From contig MKTX01000007.1 in the NCBI GenBank assembly GCA_001898465.1, positions 186,001 through 250,000 of the forward strand: a stretch of 64,000 nucleotides of DNA, written 5' to 3'. The position numbers and the translations under genes were made by a program. The stretch is from Sphingobacteriales bacterium 39-19. Its GTDB lineage: Bacteria; Bacteroidota; Bacteroidia; Chitinophagales; Chitinophagaceae. The notes below the pieces were generated by a model. The model saw nothing but the letters and a program-made list of their open reading frames with translations, was not told the DNA's origin and ran no database searches. Shown here piece by piece: positions 26,292 through 36,552 of the stretch (the first letter of the stretch is position 1; each line of letters begins with the position of its first letter).

Positions 26292-29135
26292 ATGACGGTA
26301 AAAAAATCAATTAAAAAAAATCACACTCCTGTTTTGCCCAATAAAGGAGATATTTTTATTAAAGGCGCCCGCATCCATAATCTAAAAAATATTTCGGTAA
26401 CCATTCCACGAAATCAATTAATCGTTGTTACGGGTGTTTCGGGGTCCGGTAAATCATCACTCACTATTGATACTTTATTTGCTGAAGGCCAAAGACGCTA
26501 TGCAGAAAGCTTAAGCGCTTATGCCAGGCAGTTCATGCAAAGGATGAATAAACCCGATGTGGATTATATTCATGGCCTGTGCCCGGCTATTGCTATAGAG
26601 CAGAAAGTAACTACCCGAACGCCCAGGAGTACCGTGGGGAGTATGACTGAAATTTATGATTACCTGCGGTTGTTGTATGCCCGAATTGGAAAAACGATTT
26701 CACCGGTAAGTGGCAAACAGGTAAAGAAAGATGATGTACCTGATGTATTAGCAGCTATTGAAAAATGCAAACCGGGAGATAAAATATTAATCCTGGCTGC
26801 TTTTAAATATCATACTAAGCGTAATGCGAAAGAAGAAATGAATATCCTGCTCCAAAAGGGATTTTCCCGTTTGTATATAAAGGAAGAAGTTATTCGCATT
26901 GAAGACTTGCTGGAAAATGAAGAGAAAATGCCGCCGCCATCCGCATTTGAAAAAGCATATATTCTCATTGACCGGCTTATAAAAAAGGATTTTGATGAAG
27001 AAGATTTACATCGCCTGGCAGACTCCGCAGGTACTGCATTTTATGAAGGGGAAGGAGAACTCGTTTTGAAAGTAAATGCAAAAACAGAAAAATTCAGTAA
27101 TAAGTTTGAGTTGGATGGCATCAAGTTTGAAGAACCGGTACCCAATCTTTTTTCTTTTAATAATCCGTATGGGGCATGTCCTGTTTGCGAAGGGTTCTCT
27201 ATGATTTTGGGACTGGATGCTGATTTAATAATCCCGGATAAAAGGCTAAGTGTTTACGAAGGAGCTGTGGCACCCTGGAAAGGAGAAAAACTGGGTGAGT
27301 GGAAAGAATCTTTTATAAAAGCAGCCGCAAAATTTAATTTTCCTATTCATAAACCCATTATGGATTTAACCCAGGCTCAATTGCAATCCTTATGGGAAGG
27401 GAATGAATATGCCAATGGAATAAATGATTTTTTTAAAGAAGTAGAGCAGAATTTATATAAAGTGCAATACCGGGTTTTACTCAGCCGTTACCGTGGCCGC
27501 ACCCTTTGCACCAGTTGTAAGGGTTACCGGTTGCGTAAAGAAGCACTATATGTGCAGGTGGGTAAAAAACATATTGGTGAGTTGGGCGAAATGCCCGTAA
27601 AAGATTTGTTGCATTGGTTTCAAAAACTCGCAGTAAGCAGTTTTGATGAAAAAGTTGCGAAACGTATTTTAATTGAAATTCATCATCGCCTGATTACATT
27701 AATTAATGTAGGCCTGGGCTACCTTAGTTTAAACCGTTTGGCCAATACCTTAAGCGGCGGAGAAAGCCAGCGCATACAATTAACCCGGAGCCTGGGAAGC
27801 AACCTTACCAATTCATTATACATTTTAGATGAACCCTCTATTGGTTTACATAGCCGGGATACCCAAAAATTAATGAAGGTGTTAAAAGAGTTGCGGGATA
27901 TTGGTAATACGGTAGTGGTAGTAGAACATGATGAGCAAATGATGCGGCATGCAGATCATATTATTGATATGGGGCCATTGGCCAGCCACCTGGGGGGTGA
28001 AGTAATTGCTACAGGAGATTATGAAGCCCTGGTAAAAAACCCGGAAAGCTTAACCGGTAAATACCTTTCGGGTAAATTAACCATCGATGCTCCATTGAGT
28101 ACCCGGAAATGGACCCGAAAAATTACAGTGGAAGGTGCCTTGCAGAATAATTTAAAAGATATTACCGTAACATTTCCTTTACATATTATTTGTGCCGTAA
28201 CCGGTGTGAGCGGGAGTGGAAAAACAACACTGGTAAAGCAAATTCTGTATCCGGCTTTATTAAAACTAAAAGGAGAAGGAACCGATAAACCGGGGATGTT
28301 TAGAAAACTTTCCGGGGATGCTGATCATATCAGCCAGGTAGAAATGATAGATCAAAACCCTATTGGGAAAAGCAGCAGGAGCAACCCGGTAACTTATATA
28401 AAAGCATATGATGAAATAAGGGATTTGTTTGCTAAACAGCCATTGAGTAAGATGCGGGGTTTTATGCCCAGGCATTTTTCATTTAATGTAGATGGCGGCC
28501 GTTGCGATGCCTGTAAAGGAGAAGGAGAACAATTGGTAGAAATGCAATTTTTAGCAGATGTACATTTGCAGTGCGATGTGTGTGGAGGTAAAAGATTTAA
28601 AGAAGGAGTACTGGAAGTACAGTACCGGGGAAAAAATATTCATGATGTACTTGAGATGAGTGTTGATGAAGCTATTACATTTTTTGGTATTCCCGAAAAA
28701 GGGTCCGGAAAAGAAGCCGTATCTGCCGGTGCGGAAGTAGCTAAAAAAATAAAACCATTAAGTGATGTAGGCCTGGGTTATATTAAATTAGGCCAATCAT
28801 CCGATACTTTAAGTGGTGGTGAAGCACAACGGGTAAAGCTGGCTTCTTTCTTAGGCAAAGGAAAGGGACACGGCCATATCTTATTTATTTTTGATGAACC
28901 TACAACGGGTTTACATTTTCACGACATTAAAAAGTTATTGGCTTCTTTCAATGCACTTGTAGAACAAGGCCACTCTATTATTGTAATTGAACATAATACC
29001 GATGTTATTAAAAGTTGCGACTGGGTGATTGACCTGGGGCCCGAAGCAGGCGAGGAAGGAGGCCACTTAGTATTTGAAGGCAAACCGGCAGATTTGAAAA
29101 AAGTAAAAAATAGCTATACAGGTCATTTCTTATAA
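26292..29135 (+). CDS. uvrA: excinuclease ABC subunit A
   Basis: DNA-damage sensor of nucleotide excision repair; dimeric ATPase that loads UvrB. The protein of 947 residues has two ABC modules. The first has Walker A GVSGSGKSS near residue 50 and signature NTLSGGESQR near 490. The second has Walker A GVSGSGKTT near 640 and signature TLSGGEAQR near 845. Zinc modules CPVCEGF with CTSCKGYR, and CDACKGEG with CDVCGGKR, are intact. The start was moved to the ATG at 26292; the longer TTG start lies inside a -7 box. Monocistronic, convergent with the DUF4293 gene. Confidence 0.97.
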   Translation: MTVKKSIKKNHTPVLPNKGDIFIKGARIHNLKNISVTIPRNQLIVVTGVSGSGKSSLTIDTLFAEGQRRYAESLSAYARQFMQRMNKPDVDYIHGLCPAIAIEQKVTTRTPRSTVGSMTEIYDYLRLLYARIGKTISPVSGKQVKKDDVPDVLAAIEKCKPGDKILILAAFKYHTKRNAKEEMNILLQKGFSRLYIKEEVIRIEDLLENEEKMPPPSAFEKAYILIDRLIKKDFDEEDLHRLADSAGTAFYEGEGELVLKVNAKTEKFSNKFELDGIKFEEPVPNLFSFNNPYGACPVCEGFSMILGLDADLIIPDKRLSVYEGAVAPWKGEKLGEWKESFIKAAAKFNFPIHKPIMDLTQAQLQSLWEGNEYANGINDFFKEVEQNLYKVQYRVLLSRYRGRTLCTSCKGYRLRKEALYVQVGKKHIGELGEMPVKDLLHWFQKLAVSSFDEKVAKRILIEIHHRLITLINVGLGYLSLNRLANTLSGGESQRIQLTRSLGSNLTNSLYILDEPSIGLHSRDTQKLMKVLKELRDIGNTVVVVEHDEQMMRHADHIIDMGPLASHLGGEVIATGDYEALVKNPESLTGKYLSGKLTIDAPLSTRKWTRKITVEGALQNNLKDITVTFPLHIICAVTGVSGSGKTTLVKQILYPALLKLKGEGTDKPGMFRKLSGDADHISQVEMIDQNPIGKSSRSNPVTYIKAYDEIRDLFAKQPLSKMRGFMPRHFSFNVDGGRCDACKGEGEQLVEMQFLADVHLQCDVCGGKRFKEGVLEVQYRGKNIHDVLEMSVDEAITFFGIPEKGSGKEAVSAGAEVAKKIKPLSDVGLGYIKLGQSSDTLSGGEAQRVKLASFLGKGKGHGHILFIFDEPTTGLHFHDIKKLLASFNALVEQGHSIIVIEHNTDVIKSCDWVIDLGPEAGEEGGHLVFEGKPADLKKVKNSYTGHFL

Positions 29136-29166
29136 AATGACTTAAGCTGTATCTGCCGATCCCGAA

Positions 29167-29577
29167 CTACCTAAGACGGTTACTTTCTTTTATAATCTTA
29201 TTATCTCTTAATACACCCCTTAAGCCCAGGATTAAAAAGATAAATACAAATACATGAATAATGGAAGTGAGAACAAGTTGCCCGTCGGTATAAGATTGCA
29301 TTTGATTATAGTAGAGAAACAGCAGTACGGCTTCCAGCAAAATTCCTAAAATAATAAACCGGATTTGCAAAGAACGGTTTTTGAATAAGAATATCGTGAG
29401 TAAACTCAGTACGCCAAGTGCAATAGTGGGAACCAGGAGTTCCAGGCTATCGGTAGCTTCCAGGGTGCTATTAGGAATACCTGTTTTATCAATACCCATA
29501 TAAAAGGGCAGTTTAAGGGTGGCAAATGAACAGGCTGAAGCCAGTAATAACCATAAACTTTGTATTCTTTGTAACAT
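29167..29577 (-). CDS. DUF4293 four-helix membrane protein
   Basis: A 136-residue inner membrane protein with four hydrophobic segments (about 5-22, 50-68, 74-92 and 100-122). It begins MLQRIQSLWLLLA, the characteristic opening of the Bacteroidota-specific DUF4293 family. Function is unknown. It follows glyA by 7 nt and is probably cotranscribed. Confidence 0.85.
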   Translation of the reverse strand: MLQRIQSLWLLLASACSFATLKLPFYMGIDKTGIPNSTLEATDSLELLVPTIALGVLSLLTIFLFKNRSLQIRFIILGILLEAVLLFLYYNQMQSYTDGQLVLTSIIHVFVFIFLILGLRGVLRDNKIIKESNRLR

Positions 29578-29584
29578 TGTAATT

Positions 29585-30871
29585 TTATTTTTTCAGTTGA
29601 GGGTATAAAGGGAATTGTTTCATCAAATCTTTTACTTCCCGGCTTACGGTAGCTATTGTATATTCATCATCAATATTCATTAATACCCGATCTATTAATT
29701 CTACTACCCATGGCATGTGCTCTTCTTTCATTCCTCTGGTAGTAATGGCGGGCACACCCACCCGGATGCCACTGGTAACAAATGGGCTTTTATCATCATA
29801 AGGCACTGCATTTTTATTCAGTGTAATATGTGCTTTATCCAATGTTTCCTGTGCTTTTTTACCGGTTAAGTTTTTATTGCGCAGGTCTATCAGCATAAGA
29901 TGATTATCTGTACCCCCACTTATGATATTGTAATTTTTTGCTGTAAATGCGGCTGCCATGGCCTGGGCATTCTTTTGAATTTGTTTGGCATAAGCGGTAA
30001 AGTCATCTGTAAGTATTTCACCAAAAGCAACGGCTTTGGCAGCTATTACATGTTCTAGGGGGCCGCCTTGTGTACCCGGAAAAACAGCCATATCCAGTAT
30101 ATTGCTCATCATACGGGTTTTGCCTTTTACATCTTTAAGGCCAAATGGATTTTCAAAATCTTTTTTCATTAAAATAATACCACCCCGTGGGCCTCTTAAT
30201 GTTTTATGCGTTGTACTGGTAACAAAATGGCAATCATCAAAAGGAGAAGATAACAGGCCCTTGGCGATAAGCCCGGCCGGGTGTGCCATATCGCACATTA
30301 CAAATGCATTAATTTCATCGGCAACTTTTCGAATGCGGGCATAATCAATATCCCGGCTATAGGCTGAGGCGCCGCAAATAATAAGTTTAGGTTTTATGGT
30401 CCTGGCTTTTTCTTCAAGCATTTCATAATCAATAATGCCAGTTTCTTTTTTTACGGTATAAAAATGGGCATCATATAATTTACCTGAAAAGTTTACCGGT
30501 GAGCCATGCGTAAGATGGCCGCCCATGCTCAGGTCTAATCCCAGGATTTTATCTCCCGGTTGTAAAATACCGAGCATTAAAGCAGCGTTTGCCTGTGCCC
30601 CGCTATGCGGTTGCACATTGGCATACTCACAATTAAAAATTTGTTTTAAGCGGTCTATAGCCAGTTGTTCTACCTGGTCAATAATTTCGCAACCACCATA
30701 ATAGCGGCGCCCCGGGTAACCTTCTGCATACTTATTGGTAAGCGAAGTACCCATTGCTTCCATTACCTGCAGGCTGGTAAAATTTTCGCTGGCAATTAAT
30801 TCTATACCATGTTGCTGGCGTTCCAGTTCCTGGTTTATTAAATTAAAAACTAAGGTATCTCTTTGCATCAT
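29585..30871 (-). CDS. glyA: serine hydroxymethyltransferase
   Basis: PLP enzyme that interconverts serine + tetrahydrofolate and glycine + methylene-tetrahydrofolate, the main one-carbon source and the feed for FolD. The 428-residue chain shows [11 protein letters not shown] near 24, [34 protein letters not shown] and the PLP Lys motif [14 protein letters not shown] near 228. All are standard. Two adjacent ATGs (30871 and 30868) are equally good starts. A TATATTTG -7 box lies 15 nt upstream. Confidence 0.97.
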   Translation of the reverse strand: MMQRDTLVFNLINQELERQQHGIELIASENFTSLQVMEAMGTSLTNKYAEGYPGRRYYGGCEIIDQVEQLAIDRLKQIFNCEYANVQPHSGAQANAALMLGILQPGDKILGLDLSMGGHLTHGSPVNFSGKLYDAHFYTVKKETGIIDYEMLEEKARTIKPKLIICGASAYSRDIDYARIRKVADEINAFVMCDMAHPAGLIAKGLLSSPFDDCHFVTSTTHKTLRGPRGGIILMKKDFENPFGLKDVKGKTRMMSNILDMAVFPGTQGGPLEHVIAAKAVAFGEILTDDFTAYAKQIQKNAQAMAAAFTAKNYNIISGGTDNHLMLIDLRNKNLTGKKAQETLDKAHITLNKNAVPYDDKSPFVTSGIRVGVPAITTRGMKEEHMPWVVELIDRVLMNIDDEYTIATVSREVKDLMKQFPLYPQLKK

Positions 30872-30886
30872 GTATCATTTTATTGG

Positions 30887-30894
30887 CAAATATA
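30887..30894 (-). promoter_or_regulatory. candidate -7 box (TATATTTG) for glyA
   Basis: Minus-strand TATATTTG, matching TAnnTTTG, 15 nt before the first glyA ATG. No clear -33 TTTG. Confidence 0.45.
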
Positions 30895-31044
30895 AGCAGC
30901 TGTGAGCGGAAACTCAGCGATCTGTTCCCGAAGATTAGGATGAACTTGTTTGCTTAAAAAAGTGTAATTTCACGAGCTTAAACCATTGGAGAAAATTTAT
31001 TTTTCTATCAAACACACCTTTAACCGGGTGCATACAATTTATTC

Positions 31045-32049
31045 ATGAAGGCTATTATTCCTGTGGCAGGCGCCGGCACTAAACTTCGGCCACATACATA
31101 TACACAACCAAAGGCATTAATTCCATTAGCAGGGAAAACAATTCTTAGTATCATCATTGAGCAACTCAAAGATGCCGGTATCAATGAATTTATTTTTATT
31201 ATCGGATACCTGGGCGATAAGATACAGGATTATGTTACTGCTACCCACCCGGACATTGCGGCTTCTTTTATCACCCAAAGCGAAAGGCATGGTACCGGGC
31301 ATGCCATTGAACTAACCAAAGAAAGAGTGGGTTCTGATGATTTGCTCATAGTATTGGGCGATACCATCGCTGAATATGATGTAAATGAAGTGGTAACATC
31401 AGAATACAGTATGCTGGGCGTAAAAAAGGTAGATGACCCCCGCAATTTTGGGGTAGCCGAAATGAGTGAAGATGGATTTATACAAAGAGTGGTAGAAAAA
31501 CCCTCGATCCCTAAAAGCAATATGGCCCTGGTGGGCATTTATAAAATAAAAGAAAGCGCTATTTTATTTGAATGCCTTAAAAAAATACAGGAAAATAAAA
31601 TAAGGACTTACGACGAGTTTAACCTCACCGATGCACTTGAATGTATGATTCAGAGAGGGGTGAAATTTAGAAGCTTTAAAGTTCAAAACTGGTTTGATTG
31701 TGGTAAAAAAGATTCATTAATTGCCTCTAATGCCATTTTGCTCAAAAAATTTGGGGGCAATACCGGGGATGGAAAAGAATATAACAACAGCATCATTATT
31801 CCCCCGGTGAGTATCGGGCCTGGTTGTGTAATTGAAAATTCAGTAATTGGGCCCAACGTGGCAATTGGCGAAAACTCAATTGTAAATTATTGTATCATCC
31901 AAAATTCAATTGTAGGCTCTTATACAAACCTGGGTGAAATTGTACTTTCTAATTCACTTATAGGCAGCGATGCTGCTGTAAAAGGGGTAAGCCGTAGTTT
32001 AAATATTGGTGATAATGCTGCCGTAGACCTGGGTGGCAATTCAAAATAA
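31045..32049 (+). CDS. sugar-1-phosphate nucleotidyltransferase with left-handed beta-helix tail
   Basis: A 334-residue cytosolic enzyme. The N-terminal Rossmann-like nucleotidyltransferase domain (about 1-230) begins IPVAGAGTKLRPHTYTQPKALIP, the nucleotide-binding signature, with VLGDT near 105 as the metal site. It is followed by hexapeptide repeats (about 245-325, VSIGPGCVIENSVIGPNVAIG) forming a left-handed beta helix. It would make an NDP-sugar from NTP and a sugar phosphate. Glucose-1-P thymidylyl-, mannose-1-P guanylyl- or GlmU-like uridylyltransferase are all possible. Polysaccharide export genes follow one gene later, so the product may feed surface glycan synthesis. Confidence 0.85.
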   Translation: MKAIIPVAGAGTKLRPHTYTQPKALIPLAGKTILSIIIEQLKDAGINEFIFIIGYLGDKIQDYVTATHPDIAASFITQSERHGTGHAIELTKERVGSDDLLIVLGDTIAEYDVNEVVTSEYSMLGVKKVDDPRNFGVAEMSEDGFIQRVVEKPSIPKSNMALVGIYKIKESAILFECLKKIQENKIRTYDEFNLTDALECMIQRGVKFRSFKVQNWFDCGKKDSLIASNAILLKKFGGNTGDGKEYNNSIIIPPVSIGPGCVIENSVIGPNVAIGENSIVNYCIIQNSIVGSYTNLGEIVLSNSLIGSDAAVKGVSRSLNIGDNAAVDLGGNSK

Positions 32050-32115
32050 TTGTGTATATGTTGATAATTTATAACCAGCACTTGCCCCGGTAATTATTAT
32101 TTTGTAACCGATTGC

Positions 32116-33051
32116 ATGAAAATATTTACAGAAAGAATAACCCGTTTATTTAAAATTGAAAAGCCCATCATCCAGGCAGGTATGATTTGGACCAGTGGAT
32201 GGAAGCTCGCAAGTGCCGTAAGCAATGCGGGAGCATTAGGTGTAATTGGGAGTGGAAGTATGTATCCTGAGGTACTCCGGCAGCATATTATCAAATGTAA
32301 AAAAGCTACTGATAAACCTTTTGCAGTAAACTTGCCCTTGCTATACCCGGATATAGATAAACATATTGAAACGATTATTGAATTTAAAATTCCGATTGTA
32401 TTTACCAGTGCCGGTAACCCCGCCACCTGGACGGCAACTTTGAAATCGCATGGCATTACCGTAGTACATGTGGTAAGTAGTGCTAAATTTGCTTTAAAAG
32501 CCGAGCAGGCAGGCTGCGATGCCATTGTTGCGGAAGGATTTGAAGCGGGGGGGCATAATGGAAGAGAGGAAACCACCAGTTTTATTTTAATCCCGTCAGT
32601 ATGTGAAAAAGTAAAGGTACCCGTTATTGCTGCAGGGGGCATTGCCACCGGGCGGCAAATGCTGGCTGCATTGGTATTGGGAGCAGAGGCGGTGCAGGTA
32701 GGCAGCCGTTTTGTGGCCAGTGTGGAAGCTTCTAATCATTTGAATTTTAAGAAGGCGGTACTATCTGCAAACGAGGGCGATACGGTCCTTAGTTTAAAAC
32801 AACTAACACCGGTACGGTTATTGAAAAATGAATTTTATAACCGGGTAAAACAAGCGGAGGAAAAAGGAGCCGGCAAAGCCGAATTAGAAGCCCTATTGGG
32901 TAAAGGCAGAGCCAAGCGTGGAATGTTTGAAGGAGACCTGGTAGAAGGAGAACTGGAAATTGGACAGGTATCTGCTTTGATACATGAAATAAAACCAGCA
33001 GCCGAAATCATTTCGGAAATATGGACGGAATTCAACTCCCTGCTCAATTAG
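32116..33051 (+). CDS. FMN-dependent nitronate monooxygenase / FabK-like oxidoreductase
   Basis: A 311-residue TIM-barrel flavoenzyme. It begins with RLFKIEKPIIQAGMIW and continues ASAVSNAGALGVIGSGSM. The active-site EAGGHNG (His near residue 142) follows, then the FMN phosphate site VIAAGGIATGRQMLAAL and GAEAVQVGSRFVAS. These are shared by nitronate monooxygenases and FabK-type enoyl-ACP reductases. FabK members usually have EAGGHIG, and the Asn here leaves the choice open. It starts 66 nt after the nucleotidyltransferase and just before the polysaccharide export gene, with no obvious link to either. Confidence 0.82.
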   Translation: MKIFTERITRLFKIEKPIIQAGMIWTSGWKLASAVSNAGALGVIGSGSMYPEVLRQHIIKCKKATDKPFAVNLPLLYPDIDKHIETIIEFKIPIVFTSAGNPATWTATLKSHGITVVHVVSSAKFALKAEQAGCDAIVAEGFEAGGHNGREETTSFILIPSVCEKVKVPVIAAGGIATGRQMLAALVLGAEAVQVGSRFVASVEASNHLNFKKAVLSANEGDTVLSLKQLTPVRLLKNEFYNRVKQAEEKGAGKAELEALLGKGRAKRGMFEGDLVEGELEIGQVSALIHEIKPAAEIISEIWTEFNSLLN

Positions 33052-33109
33052 CACACATTAATCAGTATATTTGCGATTTTTTAAAAAGTATAAACCAACC
33101 CCTGAAAAA

Positions 33110-35494
33110 ATGCGAACAGGAAAAACGGGATTCAAGTACAAATTTTTATTTCTTTTGGTTTTCACTATGGCCGCTTTTTCTGCCTGGTGCCAGCCACCGG
33201 TAATAAATCCCCAAACCCCTTCAGAATCAAATCCTGTACAGATAGATCCCAAATCACTATCCCAACCCCAATTACGATCTTTATTAGAAGATAAAAACAG
33301 GGAAACAGGAAAAGATAAAAATGCAGATCTTTTAAAAAACACCAAAATCGATAAGGATAGTGTAGTTACTGACAATCTTAAGAAAAACGCATACAGCCCC
33401 GAAGATACGTATGGATCGAATGTATTTTTCCAATCGGCCCGTATGGACCTTTCAGAATTATCAACCCCACCATTAGATTATCCAATTGGAGTGGGAGATC
33501 ATATAATAGTAGCTTTATGGGGAGCCGCCGAATATCAAAACAGTTACGTGGTAGCAAGAGATGGCGCCATCTTTCCACAAGGGCTGGGAAAAATATATGT
33601 ACAGGGATTAACTTTTGAAAATGCACGAAATATCATTTACTCTCGCTTTAAAGGAGTAGTGCCCGGTGGTACCAATATTGCCATTAGCCTGGGCCAGCCC
33701 CGGAGTATAAATGTAAATGTTACTGGCGAAGTAAATAAACCCGGCCCCTATGTGGTATCGGCATTTGTAAATGCATTTACATTAATCGGCATGGCCGGCG
33801 GAACTACTGAATTTGGTGATTTACGCTCTATCCTAATAAAAAGAAATGGCCGGGTGATAGATGAATTAGATGTATATAAATATTTAACCACCGGTGATCT
33901 GGGCAAGCATATTTATTTAGAAAATAATGATTTTGTAATAGTAGGAACGGTACAAAAAAAGGTTTTTGCAACAGGCCAGTTTAAGCGGCCCATGTATTAC
34001 CAATTAAAAAAGGATGAGGGCGTAAAAGCATTATTAAAATACTCTGGCGGGCTTACAGCAGATGCCCTGGGATCGAGCATGAAAATTTTAAGATCAGAAA
34101 ATGAAAGCCAGGTGCAAAGAGATGTAAATGCAAATGCCATTATTAAAATACCCGGGCAGGATTTTATGCTGGAAGACGGAGATATTGTACAGGTGCCTTT
34201 TGTAAAACCCGGGATATCTAATAAAATTGAAATCCGGGGAGAAGTTACATACCCGGGCGTATATGAACTTCGTAAAGGGGAGCGCCTGTTTGATATTATC
34301 AATCGGGCCGGTGGCGTTACCCGCAATACTTATTTACCCCGGGCTTATGTTTTTAGAAATGCAGGAGATACTACCAATTTACAAAGCGACCGCTTAGAAG
34401 TGGATCTTACAGAGATAAATGATTCTAACCAAACCAGGAACAGTAGCAATTTAGAAGTACAGGTAAACGATGTGATACAACTTTTTTCAGTAAGCGAATT
34501 TTCTGATGCTGAATTTGTGGAAATTTATGGGGAGGTAAGAAAAGATGGCAAAGTGCGTAAATATGGAGGCATGACCCTGGAAGACCTCTTGTATTTATCC
34601 GGCGGTATTAAGCAATCTGCAGAGTTTGGGCGGCTTGAAATATCAAGTGTGGTAGATGTGGATTCTGCTAAAAAAAGTATGAAACCCACCCGAACTATTG
34701 TACGGTCATATGCAATCTCTTCTGATTTACAATTAGATTCTGTAGCCAGTAAGATCAAGCTCCGCCCATTTGACCAGGTTTTTGTAAGGCGCAACCCGTC
34801 CTTTGAGTTACAACAAAATGTAGAATTAAAAGGCATGGTAAAATATCCGGGTTTATATCCCCGCTTAAGTAAATTCGAAAGGCTTTCCTCCTTTATTAAA
34901 CGAGCGGGCGGTTTGGTTGATAATGCCAATTTAAGTGGTGCCGTTCTGTACCGCACAAAAACAAATATGTTCCGGGAATCAGTAGTAGACAGGCCCAAAT
35001 TAGATACCCTGGGCCGCCCCATCCTGGATAGTTCTAAAGTAGAAAAAATGAAATTCCTGGAAGAGCCAGTGAGTATTGATTTGTATAATGCCTTAAAATA
35101 TCCCAATTCAAAATATGATATTATCCTGCAGGAAAAAGACTTGATTTTTGTTCCGGAAATTAATCCATTTGTAAGTGTACAGGGTAAAGTGCAATCTCCT
35201 TTAAAAATTGCTTTTGATAAAGAGCATACTAACCTTACTTACTATATTGATAAAGCCGGAGGCTACGGGGTAAGGCCATGGCGAAACCGGATTTATGTGA
35301 CCTATGCAAACGGGAAGAGTAAGAGAACGAAATCTTTCCTGTTTATCCATAAATATCCAAAGGTAGAAGAAGGAGCCATGGTAACCGTTCCTCAAAAACC
35401 CCAGGGCCAGGAAATAAGCGATCTCACTAAGTCAGTGATTGTGGCCGCCATTCCTGTGGTATTAACAGGCCTAATATTTAAATACATAAAATAA
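33110..35494 (+). CDS. polysaccharide export protein with multiple SLBB domains (Wza-like)
   Basis: A 794-residue envelope protein. After a signal peptide (about 1-28), a Poly_export domain occurs near 130-210 (YPIGVGDHIIVALWG, RDGAIFPQGLGKIYVQGLT). A chain of SLBB domains follows (for example VNVTGEVNKPGPYVV, IEIRGEVTYPGVYELRKGERLFDII, VELKGMVKYPGLYPRL) and a C-terminal hydrophobic helix (TKSVIVAAIPVVLTGLIFKYI). It is longer than E. coli Wza and carries about twice the SLBB copies, usual for Bacteroidota. I start at the ATG at 33110; the longer TTG start at 33071 puts 13 charged residues before the signal peptide. No lipobox: Trp precedes Cys. Confidence 0.88.
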   Translation: MRTGKTGFKYKFLFLLVFTMAAFSAWCQPPVINPQTPSESNPVQIDPKSLSQPQLRSLLEDKNRETGKDKNADLLKNTKIDKDSVVTDNLKKNAYSPEDTYGSNVFFQSARMDLSELSTPPLDYPIGVGDHIIVALWGAAEYQNSYVVARDGAIFPQGLGKIYVQGLTFENARNIIYSRFKGVVPGGTNIAISLGQPRSINVNVTGEVNKPGPYVVSAFVNAFTLIGMAGGTTEFGDLRSILIKRNGRVIDELDVYKYLTTGDLGKHIYLENNDFVIVGTVQKKVFATGQFKRPMYYQLKKDEGVKALLKYSGGLTADALGSSMKILRSENESQVQRDVNANAIIKIPGQDFMLEDGDIVQVPFVKPGISNKIEIRGEVTYPGVYELRKGERLFDIINRAGGVTRNTYLPRAYVFRNAGDTTNLQSDRLEVDLTEINDSNQTRNSSNLEVQVNDVIQLFSVSEFSDAEFVEIYGEVRKDGKVRKYGGMTLEDLLYLSGGIKQSAEFGRLEISSVVDVDSAKKSMKPTRTIVRSYAISSDLQLDSVASKIKLRPFDQVFVRRNPSFELQQNVELKGMVKYPGLYPRLSKFERLSSFIKRAGGLVDNANLSGAVLYRTKTNMFRESVVDRPKLDTLGRPILDSSKVEKMKFLEEPVSIDLYNALKYPNSKYDIILQEKDLIFVPEINPFVSVQGKVQSPLKIAFDKEHTNLTYYIDKAGGYGVRPWRNRIYVTYANGKSKRTKSFLFIHKYPKVEEGAMVTVPQKPQGQEISDLTKSVIVAAIPVVLTGLIFKYIK

Positions 35495-35502
35495 ATACAG
35501 CG

Positions 35503-36552
35503 GTGACCTCAAAAGAATTAATAAGAAAAATATATACCAGGCTCAGTAAACTCAAGATCATCGTTTTGATTTGTGGTATCGGTCTTGCTATCCTGTTTTA
35601 TATTTATACAAAAAGTGTTTCTCCTGTTTATTCAAGCACCGCTTCCATATTTCCACTCACTAATGCGGCAGATAATTCGGGGGCATCCTCTTTATTGAGC
35701 AGCTTAACCGGGATGAGTGAAACACCAAAAAGTTTCAGCCAGGAAGCCTCAATCAATATTGTAGAGTTGGCAAAAAGCAGGCGCACCCGGGAAGCCGTGG
35801 CTTTGGAGCGGCTCCCCCAGTTTGGCAATAAAACCATTGGAGAATTAATTATTGAAAGTGAAAATAAAAGAAAATCATTCGTTTCAAAAAAGCTGATTGT
35901 ACCCCAGAATGATACGGCACTTTCTGCTTTGGCAGCGGTACTTCTTCAAAATAGTATTGATGCTAAAATTAATAAGAACGGTATGTTTGAACTCACATTT
36001 TCGAATACCGATAAAAAATTAATTTCCCCTGTAAGTTATGTGCTGATTGATAAGATTTCTCAGTTTTATATTGACCTGAAAATTAAAAAAGCCAGGGAAG
36101 ATTATAATTTTACCATGCGTAAACTCGACTCCCTGAATGATGTATTAAAAACCTTCGATAAGCGGGCCATCAGTATGGCTAATACCACTTTATTTGTTCC
36201 CGGCGAACGCATCGAGTTCACCATTCCCAAAGAAAACCTGATAACAGATAAAGAAAGAGTGCTTCGTCAAAAAGATGCCGCTGCAAACAACCGGGAAGAA
36301 GCTTTATGGCGCTTGCAAAAAGCACGCCCTATTATTGAAACCTTAGATAAACCCGAACCTCCCTTTGATGAAGAAAAACCTTCAGGTATTTTATATGGAA
36401 TACTAGGCCTGATACTTGGCTGTTTACTTTCTTCGGTGGTATTAATTGCAGATATTTTATATAAATATATTAATGCTGAACTCAACCAGGCTGTATTTGG
36501 TGATGAGGAACCTGCTCCGGTACCTCCTGTAGCCGGCGAAGAAACTATATAA
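35503..36552 (+). CDS. Wzz-type polysaccharide co-polymerase / chain-length determinant
   Basis: A 349-residue inner membrane protein: N-terminal helix at about 19-36, a periplasmic domain with helical part (about 40-290), a proline-rich PEPPFDEEKPSG before the second helix (about 300-325), and a short cytoplasmic tail. This is the Wzz topology and motif. No C-terminal tyrosine kinase domain is fused. It starts with GTG, 8 nt after the export protein stop; no ATG is nearby. The two would span the envelope together, controlling chain length and export. Polymerase, flippase and glycosyltransferase genes are absent here. Confidence 0.85.
   Translation: MTSKELIRKIYTRLSKLKIIVLICGIGLAILFYIYTKSVSPVYSSTASIFPLTNAADNSGASSLLSSLTGMSETPKSFSQEASINIVELAKSRRTREAVALERLPQFGNKTIGELIIESENKRKSFVSKKLIVPQNDTALSALAAVLLQNSIDAKINKNGMFELTFSNTDKKLISPVSYVLIDKISQFYIDLKIKKAREDYNFTMRKLDSLNDVLKTFDKRAISMANTTLFVPGERIEFTIPKENLITDKERVLRQKDAAANNREEALWRLQKARPIIETLDKPEPPFDEEKPSGILYGILGLILGCLLSSVVLIADILYKYINAELNQAVFGDEEPAPVPPVAGEETI

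Noticed and set aside
32097..32648. 183-codon minus-strand frame over the flavin oxidoreductase
   Set aside because: Antisense shadow; the plus-strand frame carries FMN-site motifs.
33071..33109. Upstream TTG start of the polysaccharide export gene
   Set aside because: Would place 13 charged residues before an evident signal peptide; the ATG at 33110 fits better.
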